From: WTJH01 sp049889695
Lineage (GTDB): Bacteria > Bacteroidota > Bacteroidia > Flavobacteriales > Flavobacteriaceae
NCBI GenBank assembly: GCA_049889695.1
Contig: JBMHCX010000006.1
Coordinates: 124,001 to 188,000, forward strand
Direction of reading: 5' to 3'
DNA length: 64,000 nt
Part shown: positions 44,505-52,490 of the stretch, piece after piece
Layout: the number at the start of each line of letters is the position of its first letter
Numbering within the stretch: the first letter of the stretch is position 1
The notes under the pieces: model-generated
Told to the model about the DNA's origin: nothing
Database searches by the model: none
The model's input: the letters and a program-made list of their open reading frames with translations, nothing else
Made by a program: the position numbers and the translations under genes

Positions 44505-45623
44505 ATGAAATACCTTAAATATCTCGGAATTGCAGCACTGATCTTCGGAGTTTTGTTTGCAGCTGCCTACTTTATAAAGACCAATAGCAAATCTATTGTT
44601 GAGTACACTACCGAAAAGGCTGTTACGCGAAGTATAGAAGAAAAAACAGTTGTTACAGGGAAAGTAATTCCAGAAGATGAAGTAGAGATTAAACCTCAGA
44701 TTTCTGGAATTATAGAGCAATTATTTGTCGAAGAAGGAGACTTAGTTCAAAATGGAGACCTATTGGCCAAAGTTAAGGTGGTTCCAAATGAGCAATCTTT
44801 AAACAGTGCAAGAGGTCGTTTGGCAAATGCTAAGATTGTATTGAAAAATGCAGAACTCGATTTCAAACGCAATAAAGCACTTTATGAAAAAGAGATTATT
44901 GCCAAGCAAGAATACGAAAATGCAGAACTTCGCTTTTCTCAGGCTCAGCAGGATTTGAGAAATGCCGAATCGGACCTTCAAATTATTCGTTTGGGCTCTG
45001 CAGGAGGGTCGGCAACTGCCAATACAAATATCCGGGCAACAGTAGCTGGGACTATTCTAGAAATCCCAGTGAAAGAAGGCGACCAAGTTATTGAAAGTAA
45101 CACCTTTAATGCGGGAACGACAATCGCTACAATTGCAGATCTGAACAAGATGATTTTTGAAGGGAAAGTAGATGAAGCAGAGGTAGGGAAACTAACCGTA
45201 GGGATGCCCCTGGAAGTGACCTTGGGAGCGGTGGAAGAAAAAACCTTTGAGGCTAAATTGAAATTCATTGCGCCCAAAGGAAATGAAGAGCAAGGAGCAG
45301 TACAGTTCAAGATTGAAGGTGAAGTATACCTCGATGATTCAGTGTATATCCGGGCAGGCTACAGTGCCAATGCCTCTCTAGTCTTACAAAAAAAGGACAA
45401 TGTATTGGCGCTTAAAGAGAGTTTGTTGCAATTCGATAGAGATACGGACGAACCCTATGTCGAAATTAAAAAAGAAGGAAGCTTCGAACGAAAGGATGTT
45501 AAACTAGGGATCTCTGATGGCATCTATTCCGAGGTGCTCGAAGGTGTACTACCTACTGATGAAATCAAAGTTTGGAACAAAACGGAAAAGGATAAACGTA
45601 CGACCGATAACTCAGAAGAATAA
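44505..45623 (+). CDS. Periplasmic adaptor (HlyD/MacA/RND type membrane-fusion protein)
   Basis: 372-aa adaptor that links the inner-membrane transporter to the outer-membrane channel. One N-terminal membrane helix (YLGIAALIFGVLFAAAYFI); lipoyl halves at VEIKPQISGIIEQLFVEEGDLVQNGDLLAKV and at IRATVAGTILEIPVKEGDQVI; between them a coiled-coil hairpin (about residues 90-160, rich in A, E, L, N); then a beta-barrel domain and the final membrane-proximal part. It lies between the permeases and the TolC-like gene and completes a tripartite exporter. Confidence 0.94.
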   Translation: MKYLKYLGIAALIFGVLFAAAYFIKTNSKSIVEYTTEKAVTRSIEEKTVVTGKVIPEDEVEIKPQISGIIEQLFVEEGDLVQNGDLLAKVKVVPNEQSLNSARGRLANAKIVLKNAELDFKRNKALYEKEIIAKQEYENAELRFSQAQQDLRNAESDLQIIRLGSAGGSATANTNIRATVAGTILEIPVKEGDQVIESNTFNAGTTIATIADLNKMIFEGKVDEAEVGKLTVGMPLEVTLGAVEEKTFEAKLKFIAPKGNEEQGAVQFKIEGEVYLDDSVYIRAGYSANASLVLQKKDNVLALKESLLQFDRDTDEPYVEIKKEGSFERKDVKLGISDGIYSEVLEGVLPTDEIKVWNKTEKDKRTTDNSEE

Positions 45624-45633
45624 TAGAAGCCCC

Positions 45634-47061
45634 ATGAAAAATCAATCAATCGTCGTTTGGGTTTTTGTTTTTGGACTCTTTTCCAAAACACTACAAGCAC
45701 AAGAAAATAAGCCCTTTACTCTAGAAGACTGTGTTAATCGAGCAATCGAAATGAACATCAGTATAAAACGCGCTAGTTTAGACTTAGAAAGTTCTGTGGT
45801 CGACAAAGCAGATGCGATCGGAAATTTTTTACCGAACTTAAATTTACAAGCTTCTCATTCTTGGAATATTGGTTTAAACCAAAACATTACTACTGGTCTT
45901 TTAGAAAACCTAACGACGCAGTTTTCTTCGATGAGTGGTAATGTCAATGCAACCGTTTATAACGGTATGCGAAATGTTCGTCAACTACACTTGGCTAATC
46001 TGAATATACTCGCACGAGAATATCAGCTCAAAGACATGACGGAAGATGTTATGTTGTTAGTTGCCAATGCATATTTGCAAGTAAAATTTAGCGAAGAACT
46101 AGTCAAGGTGCAGCAAGAACAGCGAGAAGTAACGCTTCAGGAGATGGAACGTACTAAGGTTTTGATAGAACAAGGAGTGCTCATCGCTGGAGACCTCTAC
46201 GAAATCGAAGCGAATTTAGCTGCACAGGAGCAGTCCATCATTAACGAACAGAATAATTTACGCTTGTCAAAGATCAACCTTGCGCAGTTGCTCCTAGTAG
46301 ATGATTACAATTCCTTTGAGTTGGCAACAGAAGAATTTGACATACCTATTTCAGAAGTACTTTTGGAAAATCCAAAGACGATCTTCGAAACAGCACTTCA
46401 AAATCGAAATGATATCAAGTTGGCGCTCACCAATATGGAGATTGCGGAAACGAATGTATTGTTGTCCAAAAGTGCTTTACAGCCAAGATTATCTGCTTTT
46501 TACAGTTATAGTACTCGTCTTTCATATAGCGATCGTTTGGTACCAACTGGGGATTTTACCGATATTCCAATCGGTTATGTTGCCGGAACGCTGGAAGAGG
46601 TTAGAACGCTAAGAGCGGAAACCGAAGTTGCTCCGCCGATGAACATCCTCGATCAATTTTCCATGAATGACGGTCATAACTTTGGTTTATCCTTAAATAT
46701 TCCGGTCTTCAATGGTAAATCGGCTCAAAACAATGTTAAACGAAGCCAAATTAATGTTTTACAGTCCCAGCAGCTGTTTGATCAGCAGAAGTTAGATCTG
46801 GAAACCACAGTTAATCAGGCGTACAATAATGCAAAGGGAGCCTTCAAATTTTATGAGGCCTCTCAGAAAACTATTCTTGCCCGTTCCAACGCCCTGAACG
46901 ATGCACAAAAGCGCTTCGAAGAAGGCTTAATGAATTCCTTTCAGTATGTGCAGGCCAAACAACGCTATGAGTCTGCTGTTTCAGATTTGGTTCGAGCAAA
47001 ATACGATTATGTGTTTAAGTTAAAAGTACTGGAGTTTTACTTTGGTATTCCAATCAAGTAA
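45634..47061 (+). CDS. TolC-family outer-membrane efflux channel
   Basis: 475-aa outer-membrane factor with signal peptide IVVWVFVFGLFSKTLQAQ, then FTLEDCVNRAIEMNISIKRASLDLE, two repeats of long alpha-helical hairpins and the LSLNIPVFNGKSAQNNVKRSQIN segment typical of TolC, ending FGIPIK. The frame is open far upstream, but the ATG at 45634 (10 bp after the adaptor stop) directly precedes the signal peptide and is chosen. It forms the exit duct of the MacAB-TolC-like system. The substrate is unknown. Confidence 0.94.
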   Translation: MKNQSIVVWVFVFGLFSKTLQAQENKPFTLEDCVNRAIEMNISIKRASLDLESSVVDKADAIGNFLPNLNLQASHSWNIGLNQNITTGLLENLTTQFSSMSGNVNATVYNGMRNVRQLHLANLNILAREYQLKDMTEDVMLLVANAYLQVKFSEELVKVQQEQREVTLQEMERTKVLIEQGVLIAGDLYEIEANLAAQEQSIINEQNNLRLSKINLAQLLLVDDYNSFELATEEFDIPISEVLLENPKTIFETALQNRNDIKLALTNMEIAETNVLLSKSALQPRLSAFYSYSTRLSYSDRLVPTGDFTDIPIGYVAGTLEEVRTLRAETEVAPPMNILDQFSMNDGHNFGLSLNIPVFNGKSAQNNVKRSQINVLQSQQLFDQQKLDLETTVNQAYNNAKGAFKFYEASQKTILARSNALNDAQKRFEEGLMNSFQYVQAKQRYESAVSDLVRAKYDYVFKLKVLEFYFGIPIK

Positions 47062-47072
47062 ATGATAAGTGC

Positions 47073-47762
47073 ATGGCATGGATATTGCAGATCGAAACCA
47101 GCAGTAAGAATTGTTCAGTTGCCTTAAGCCATCAAGGGGAAACCGTCTGTTTTTTTGAAGAGGCACATCAAAATTATTCACACAGCACAGACCTACACCC
47201 ACAGCTTCAAAAGCTGATGGAAAGTGCTCCTATTGCTTTGGAGGAGCTAGATGCGATAGCCGTCGGGAAAGGGCCAGGTTCCTATACTGGACTTCGCATT
47301 GGTGTTTCAGCAGCGAAGGGCTTGGCGTATGCACTAGACATTCCGTTAATTGGAATAAACAGCCTAACGCTAATCAGCCATGCTGCAGATGTTTCCGGTG
47401 AAGGCTTCCTTATTCCGATGATGGATGCCCGCCGAATGGAAGTGTATACTCGTGTGTGTGATACACAACAACAACTGGTTAAAGACACCCAAGCACTTGT
47501 ATTAGAAGAAAGCAGTCAGTTTTTAGACTTAAACCCCGAAAAGCCCCATTATTTTTTTGGAGATGGCTCTGCCAAAGCCAAAGCCTTATTGCAAAATCCA
47601 AATTTTCATTTCTTATCTACTCCCCTTTATCCGTCTGCTGCGACTATGTCTGTCTTGGCTTATACGGAATTTCGACAGGAAAAATTGGAGTCTGTCGCTT
47701 ATTTTGAGCCTTTTTACTTAAAGGAGTTCATGACAACACCTCCCAAAAAGAAATCGTATTAA
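47073..47762 (+). CDS. tsaB: tRNA threonylcarbamoyladenosine synthesis protein TsaB
   Basis: Partner of TsaD and TsaE in t6A37 tRNA modification. 229 aa, a usual length. The N-terminal ILQIETSSKNCSVALS and the GKGPGSYTGLRIGVSAAKGLAYAL motif are diagnostic of the ASKHA-fold TsaB. It begins 11 bp after the tolC-like gene and its 3' end overlaps the convergent DUF255 gene by 4 bp, with no terminator visible between them. Confidence 0.94.
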   Translation: MAWILQIETSSKNCSVALSHQGETVCFFEEAHQNYSHSTDLHPQLQKLMESAPIALEELDAIAVGKGPGSYTGLRIGVSAAKGLAYALDIPLIGINSLTLISHAADVSGEGFLIPMMDARRMEVYTRVCDTQQQLVKDTQALVLEESSQFLDLNPEKPHYFFGDGSAKAKALLQNPNFHFLSTPLYPSAATMSVLAYTEFRQEKLESVAYFEPFYLKEFMTTPPKKKSY

Positions 47763-49789
47763 GCTTTTTCTAATATGGTGTAAGCCGCTTCAACTGTGCT
47801 TACTGGGAGCAGGCATTTTTGACCCATACAGATGAATATTTGCAGCTCAGCAGTAGAAGATTTGGCCTGTAATGCAGGAGTGCTAGCTTTGCTGTCGAGT
47901 TGACCCCAAACCACAGCAGATGGAAATTTTTCTTGCAAATCCACAAGCGCGGAGCGAGCATTTTCCCCACCGATATAGACTTGCTTATACTGTTTAAAAT
48001 CCAGAGCCAAACCGAGCCAATAGCCATGTGCTCTTGGGTGCTGTGTGGCCTGTGGGAGTATTTTACGAAGCATATTTTCGGCCTGTTTAATCCAATCCCA
48101 TTCTTCGAAATAATGTCCGAGGATATATAAGTTTTCGCACATCAACGCATTGGGGGATGGAATCACGTCGTCTTGTGTCTGTGGAAGTTCAAAGAAGACC
48201 GCTTTATTGGCCTTTGGACTGAACTGAAATAGCTGACGATCTTCATCCCAAAAGAGTTCCTGCGCACGTTGGAGCAATCGATGGGCATCTCCTAAATAAT
48301 CTTCATCCCATTGATCCTGATACGCATCGATCAAAAGGGATATCAGCCAAGCGTAATCTTCCAAAAAAGCATTCGTATATCGTCCACTAGAGCCATAATT
48401 TCGATATAAATCAGATTTAGATTCCCACAATTCGTTCACTAAGAAAGCGATATTTTTACGCGCCAATTGAGCCGCTTCTCGGTGCTGAAAAATTCTGGAG
48501 ACGCACAGTAGACCTTTGCTGAGCATAGCATTCCATGAACAGACGATCAGGCGGTCGAGGGGAGGTGGTTTTCTCTCGCTTCTCTGCTGTAGTAATACAG
48601 CATGCCAAGTCCGTTTTTGTTGTGCTAAAAATTCTTCTGACCATCCTCTCCGATGGCAAAATACTTCGTCACTCTCAGGTCTATGAAGTATATATTTCCC
48701 CTCCCATAGATTTTTTGGTATTATGCCATAATAAGCTAAAAAGGCTTCTTTTTCGGGAAGATTTAAGCCGTTTATTTGTTCAGGTAACCAAGTGTAATAT
48801 GCTCCCTCTGTGGATTGTTGTTGCCTTTCATCCCAGCTGTCAGCATCAGTGGCCGAAAAGAAGGCGCCTGCAGTAGTCGTCCATTCGTCTGCAATAAATT
48901 GCACTGTTTTTTCGCATGCCTCCTTAAAAATCGCGCTAGGCTTTTCTCGATAGGCAAAGGCATAGGTTCGGAGCAATTGGCCATTGTCGTAGGCCATTTT
49001 TTCAAAGTGTGGAATATTCCATGTGTCATTAACACTGTAGCGAGCAAATCCTCCCGCTAGGGAGTCAAATAGACCTCCTTGCGCGATTTGTTGGAGTGTT
49101 TTGTGCCAATGTTGGGTCCACTTTTCAGCAGATGGAGTATATCGTCCGATCTTCCCCCATAGATCTAACTGACAGGGAAGGGGAAACTTTGGTCCTCCTA
49201 AAAATCCGCCATGGATGGGATCCATCATTTGCCACAACGACGCAAAAGACCCCGACAAAGCATTCCCTTCTTTAGAGGTTTGTTCGTCGCCGTAACTGTT
49301 CAGTATTTGTTGCATTTGAGCTCCGTATTGCGTCAAAGCTTGTGGTTGTTCCTTTTGTATTTGAATAATTTTTTGCAGCGCAGTTAACCATGCTTCTTCA
49401 GCTAGGTAGGTACATCCCCAAAGGGGTTGTCCGTTTGGGAGTGCAACGATGTTTAAGGGCCATCCGCCCTGATCTGTCAGTAATTGGAGAGCCAACATAT
49501 AGGTGTGGTCTAAATCGGGGCGTTCTTCTCGATCGACCTTAATATTGATAAAATGATCGTTCATAAAAGCGGCCACTTCAGGATTGGAAAAAGCCTCCCG
49601 TGCCATGACATGACACCAGTGGCAGCTGGCATATCCAATGCTAATGATGATCAGTTTTTGATGTTGTTCCCCTAAGGATAAAAGCGATTCGTCCCATGCC
49701 TGCCAAGCGATACTTTGGTGAGCATGTTGTTGTAGATAGGGACTAGTGGCCTGGTGAAGATTGTTCTCTAAGCTGGGGAAACTACCCAT
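47759..49789 (-). CDS. DUF255 thioredoxin-domain protein (YyaL/SPATA20 family)
   Basis: 676-aa protein with an N-terminal thioredoxin-like DUF255 domain (ASPYLQQHAHQSIAWQAW, IIISIGYASCHWCHVMAREAF with the C56-x2-C59 pair) and a C-terminal (alpha/alpha)6-barrel resembling N-acylglucosamine 2-epimerase/cellobiose epimerase (GGFARYSVNDTWNIPHFEKMAYDNGQLLR, FFSATDADS). No signal peptide is seen. The biochemical role of the family is not settled. Its start overlaps the Nfu gene stop by 8 bp, suggesting co-expression. Confidence 0.9.
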   Translation of the reverse strand: MGSFPSLENNLHQATSPYLQQHAHQSIAWQAWDESLLSLGEQHQKLIIISIGYASCHWCHVMAREAFSNPEVAAFMNDHFINIKVDREERPDLDHTYMLALQLLTDQGGWPLNIVALPNGQPLWGCTYLAEEAWLTALQKIIQIQKEQPQALTQYGAQMQQILNSYGDEQTSKEGNALSGSFASLWQMMDPIHGGFLGGPKFPLPCQLDLWGKIGRYTPSAEKWTQHWHKTLQQIAQGGLFDSLAGGFARYSVNDTWNIPHFEKMAYDNGQLLRTYAFAYREKPSAIFKEACEKTVQFIADEWTTTAGAFFSATDADSWDERQQQSTEGAYYTWLPEQINGLNLPEKEAFLAYYGIIPKNLWEGKYILHRPESDEVFCHRRGWSEEFLAQQKRTWHAVLLQQRSERKPPPLDRLIVCSWNAMLSKGLLCVSRIFQHREAAQLARKNIAFLVNELWESKSDLYRNYGSSGRYTNAFLEDYAWLISLLIDAYQDQWDEDYLGDAHRLLQRAQELFWDEDRQLFQFSPKANKAVFFELPQTQDDVIPSPNALMCENLYILGHYFEEWDWIKQAENMLRKILPQATQHPRAHGYWLGLALDFKQYKQVYIGGENARSALVDLQEKFPSAVVWGQLDSKASTPALQAKSSTAELQIFICMGQKCLLPVSTVEAAYTILEKA

Positions 49790-50666
49790 TGATGGCTACT
49801 ACAGTATCTACTTTGCCGGGGAGCATATCTTTCAGCATCGTTTCAATTCCGTTTTTCAGCGTAAAAGTAGAAGAGGGGCATCCACTACATGCTCCTTGCA
49901 ATACTACTTGTAACTGCTTTTGGTCTTCATCAAACGATTCAAAAACAATATTTCCGCCGTCGGAAGCAACGGCAGGCTTGATGTATTCCTCTAGGATATT
50001 GATGATTTGAACTTCAAGAGGCGTTCGATTTTCATCGATCGTTTCCTCCGTCGTATTTTGTTGCTGAGCGGTGGTAGCTTCGACAACCACGGTCCCTTGC
50101 GCTAATTGTTCTTGTAAAAAAGATCGTATTTCCATCACCACATCGTTCCATTCCATAGAACTGTATTTGGTGATCGATAAATAGTTATAGTCGACGAAAA
50201 CTTCCCGTACAAATGGAAATTCGAAAAGCGCCCGAACCAAGGGTGCATGCTGTGCCTCATCGATATTCTTAAATTCAAACGATTCTTCCACCAGAGCTTT
50301 GTTGGCGACAAATTTCATGACCTCCGGATTTGGGGTGCTTTCAGCATAAATCGACACAGGAACTTTTTTGGCCACAAATTCAGGGGTAAATACAACTCCG
50401 CCATCAGCCAGATACTTTTTAAGCTGATCCGCTACTTCAACCAAGACATCCTCCCACTCCAAAATATTGAAACGTTGCACCAGAAGATGCTCTGCAGTCA
50501 GTTGTACTTCCTTGACAAATGGCAGATAAAACAATTGTTGTACCAAAGGTGCATCTACCGCCTCATCTACATTCTGAAAGCGAAAGTTTCCAGTTAAGTT
50601 GAGGGGAGTTTCGAATTTAAAAACCGCCCACTGAGGATCGGTTTGTATGGCAGCGTGAATTTCCAT
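49782..50666 (-). CDS. NifU/Nfu-type Fe-S cluster scaffold with duplicated N-domain
   Basis: 294-aa Fe-S cluster carrier. The C-terminal Nfu domain (about residues 215-294) has VASDGGNIVFESFD and the cluster cysteines C260 and C263 in CSGCPSSTFTLKNGIETML. Ahead of it are two Nfu-N-like units: the second (about 105-195) has SIYAESTPNPEVMKFVANK, NIDEAQHAPLVRALFEFPFVREV; the first (about 1-95) matches it (NVDEAVDAPLVQQLFYLPFVKEV) but lacks the TPNP motif. A TAATTTTG -7-like box on the minus strand at 50687-50680 could drive this gene. The DUF255 gene follows with an 8-bp overlap. Confidence 0.92.
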   Translation of the reverse strand: MEIHAAIQTDPQWAVFKFETPLNLTGNFRFQNVDEAVDAPLVQQLFYLPFVKEVQLTAEHLLVQRFNILEWEDVLVEVADQLKKYLADGGVVFTPEFVAKKVPVSIYAESTPNPEVMKFVANKALVEESFEFKNIDEAQHAPLVRALFEFPFVREVFVDYNYLSITKYSSMEWNDVVMEIRSFLQEQLAQGTVVVEATTAQQQNTTEETIDENRTPLEVQIINILEEYIKPAVASDGGNIVFESFDEDQKQLQVVLQGACSGCPSSTFTLKNGIETMLKDMLPGKVDTVVAING

Positions 50667-50747
50667 TGGCTATTTTTTTCAAAATTAGTGATTGTGAAAA
50701 AGGAAATAAAATTCAGAACCTTTAAATTCGTTTTAAATCCCTTAAAT

Positions 50748-51260
50748 ATGTTAGAACGAACGGTTCGGGGCTATACTCCCCAATACGGAAAAGATTGTTT
50801 TTTTGCTGAAACGGCAACACTCATCGGGGATGTTCAATTAGGGGATCAGTGTTCTGTCTGGTATCATGCAGTGGTTCGGGGCGACGTGAATACTATTCGC
50901 TGCGGCGATCGAGTGAATATACAGGATGGGGCTGTTATTCACGCCACTTTCGAACGCGCTTCGACCACCATTGGAAACGATGTCTCTATAGGACATAATG
51001 CCATAGTACATGGATGTACGATTCAAGACAAGGTCCTCGTAGGGATGGGAAGTATAATTATGGACCATTGCGTGGTTGAAACCGGCAGTATAATAGCTGC
51101 TGGAGCCGTATTGCCCCAAAACACCCACGTTCCTGCTGGGAGTATTTTTGCTGGGGTCCCTGCCAAAAAGATAGGTGATGTTTCTCCGGAATTAAAAAAT
51201 GGAGAGATAGAACGTATCGCTAAAAATTATATTCAATACGCCTCTTGGTTTAAGGAATAG
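50748..51260 (+). CDS. Gamma-carbonic anhydrase family protein
   Basis: 170-aa left-handed beta-helix (hexapeptide-repeat) protein of the gamma-carbonic-anhydrase/PaaY/YrdA group. Metal-binding histidines are seen in GAVIHA and in SIGHNAIVHGC, with RGDV and QDGAVIH motifs conserved. The ATG at 50748 (MLERTVRGYTPQYGKDCFFAETA) is chosen, since upstream frame lies over the divergent nfu start. Carbonic anhydrase activity is not certain for this subgroup; CoA-transferase-type relatives exist. A bidirectional terminator follows. Confidence 0.9.
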   Translation: MLERTVRGYTPQYGKDCFFAETATLIGDVQLGDQCSVWYHAVVRGDVNTIRCGDRVNIQDGAVIHATFERASTTIGNDVSIGHNAIVHGCTIQDKVLVGMGSIIMDHCVVETGSIIAAGAVLPQNTHVPAGSIFAGVPAKKIGDVSPELKNGEIERIAKNYIQYASWFKE

Positions 51261-51262
51261 CC

Positions 51263-51293
51263 AAAAAAAAACCGAAGCAATTGCCTCGGTTTT
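51263..51293. terminator. Bidirectional terminator between gamma-CA and ompH
   Basis: A stem of AAAACCGA (51268-51275) with TCGGTTTT (51286-51293), extended by an inner GC pair step around an AATT loop, is flanked by an A run on the left and T-rich sequence on the right. It can stop transcription of both convergent units. Confidence 0.8.
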
Positions 51294-51314
51294 GGTATTG
51301 TAGTTTAGGATGGA

Positions 51315-51824
51315 TTAAAATCCGAGTTCCTTCTTTACGTCGGGCATGATATCTTTCCCGTTCGCTACGAGAACTCCTCCGCCTTGAGAAGCATCTAAAA
51401 TATAGTCAAACCCTTGGGCCGCTGCCACTTTTTCAATGGCCTGACGCGCTTTGTCATAGAGTGGACGCATCATTTCAACTTGTTTTTTCTGTAGATCCTG
51501 AGAAGCTGTTTCTCTGAATCCTTGAATGTTCTGTTGTAAAGACTCTAATTCTTTCTGACGAGCTTGGTTGGTGATTTCAGTCTGATTCTCAGCATCGGCA
51601 GCATACGATTGCGCTTTTGCTTGGAATTCTTTTAGAGAGTTTTCGATATCTGTTGTGTAGGTTTTTTCGAGTTTTTCCAACTCTTTTTGTGCTGCGATTA
51701 CCTCAGGCATTTCAGCGAAAAGCTTTTGGGTATCAATGTGTGCAACTTTAGATTGTGCTTGAGCTGCTGTATAGCTGAATAAAACACAGGCTAAGGCAGC
51801 AAAGATTTTAGTTTTAAAGATCAT
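51315..51824 (-). CDS. ompH: OmpH/Skp-family periplasmic chaperone (second copy)
   Basis: 169-aa secreted protein with signal peptide KIFAALACVLFSYTAAQAQ, then KVAHIDTQKLFAEMPEVIAAQKELEKLEK and long charged helices (about residues 45-140) that make the tentacles of the Skp trimer. It chaperones unfolded outer-membrane proteins on the way to BamA. It lies 18 bp downstream of a paralogue at the end of the nadK-porG-uppS-bamA operon, ahead of a terminator. Confidence 0.93.
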   Translation of the reverse strand: MIFKTKIFAALACVLFSYTAAQAQSKVAHIDTQKLFAEMPEVIAAQKELEKLEKTYTTDIENSLKEFQAKAQSYAADAENQTEITNQARQKELESLQQNIQGFRETASQDLQKKQVEMMRPLYDKARQAIEKVAAAQGFDYILDASQGGGVLVANGKDIMPDVKKELGF

Positions 51825-51842
51825 TTTAATGAAGTTAAATTG

Positions 51843-52433
51843 TTATCTATTCAATTTTGATTTGACAGCCTCAATCTTTTCATTTCGCTTCTTGATTTTC
51901 TCTTGTCGCTGAAGCTGTTGAATTATGAGTTTGCTAATATCGTAATTTTTTGATGAAAATAACATGTTCGGGGAGTTTGAACGATCAAAAACAAAATCAT
52001 ATTTTTTGGTCGTTGCAATTTTTTGGACCAAGGCCATTACTTGATCCTGAATTGGTTGTATCAGCTGCACACGTTGGCGGATTAAATCGCCTTTGGGACC
52101 AAAGCGCCTTTCTTGCATTTGTATGATCTCTCGCTCAAATTCTTTTATTTCTATCTCCCGATCTTTTACCAGTTCCGGGGTGAGTAATACTTTTTCAGCT
52201 TGTAATTGTTCACGGAGTTGTTGCGCTTGCAATTTTTTTAATTCTATTTCTTCTTTCCACTTCCCGATCCGTTCATCTAGCAATCGACTAGCTTTCTGAT
52301 ATTCAGAAAGTTCTGCTAAGATTAAATCCATATCTAAATAGGCGATACGGACCCCTCTCTGAGCATAGAGGTTATTGAGTCCAAGAGTTGCCAGGACTCC
52401 ACAAAAGAATAAGAATTGACGTAAGCGTTGCAT
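51843..52433 (-). CDS. ompH: OmpH/Skp-family periplasmic chaperone (first copy)
   Basis: 196-aa paralogue with signal peptide RQFLFFCGVLATLGLNNLYAQ and core RIAYLDMDLILAELSEYQKASRLLDERIGKWKEEIELKKLQAQQLREQL, a long coiled-coil helix pair, and the C-terminal IATTKKYDFVFDRSN segment typical of the family. It is 57 bp downstream of bamA. Two adjacent ompH genes behind bamA are the normal arrangement in Bacteroidota. Confidence 0.92.
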   Translation of the reverse strand: MQRLRQFLFFCGVLATLGLNNLYAQRGVRIAYLDMDLILAELSEYQKASRLLDERIGKWKEEIELKKLQAQQLREQLQAEKVLLTPELVKDREIEIKEFEREIIQMQERRFGPKGDLIRQRVQLIQPIQDQVMALVQKIATTKKYDFVFDRSNSPNMLFSSKNYDISKLIIQQLQRQEKIKKRNEKIEAVKSKLNR

Positions 52434-52490
52434 GATTGTATTATCTAAACGTTCTACTAGAATAAACGCTTCACTGTGGCATTTATTTTA

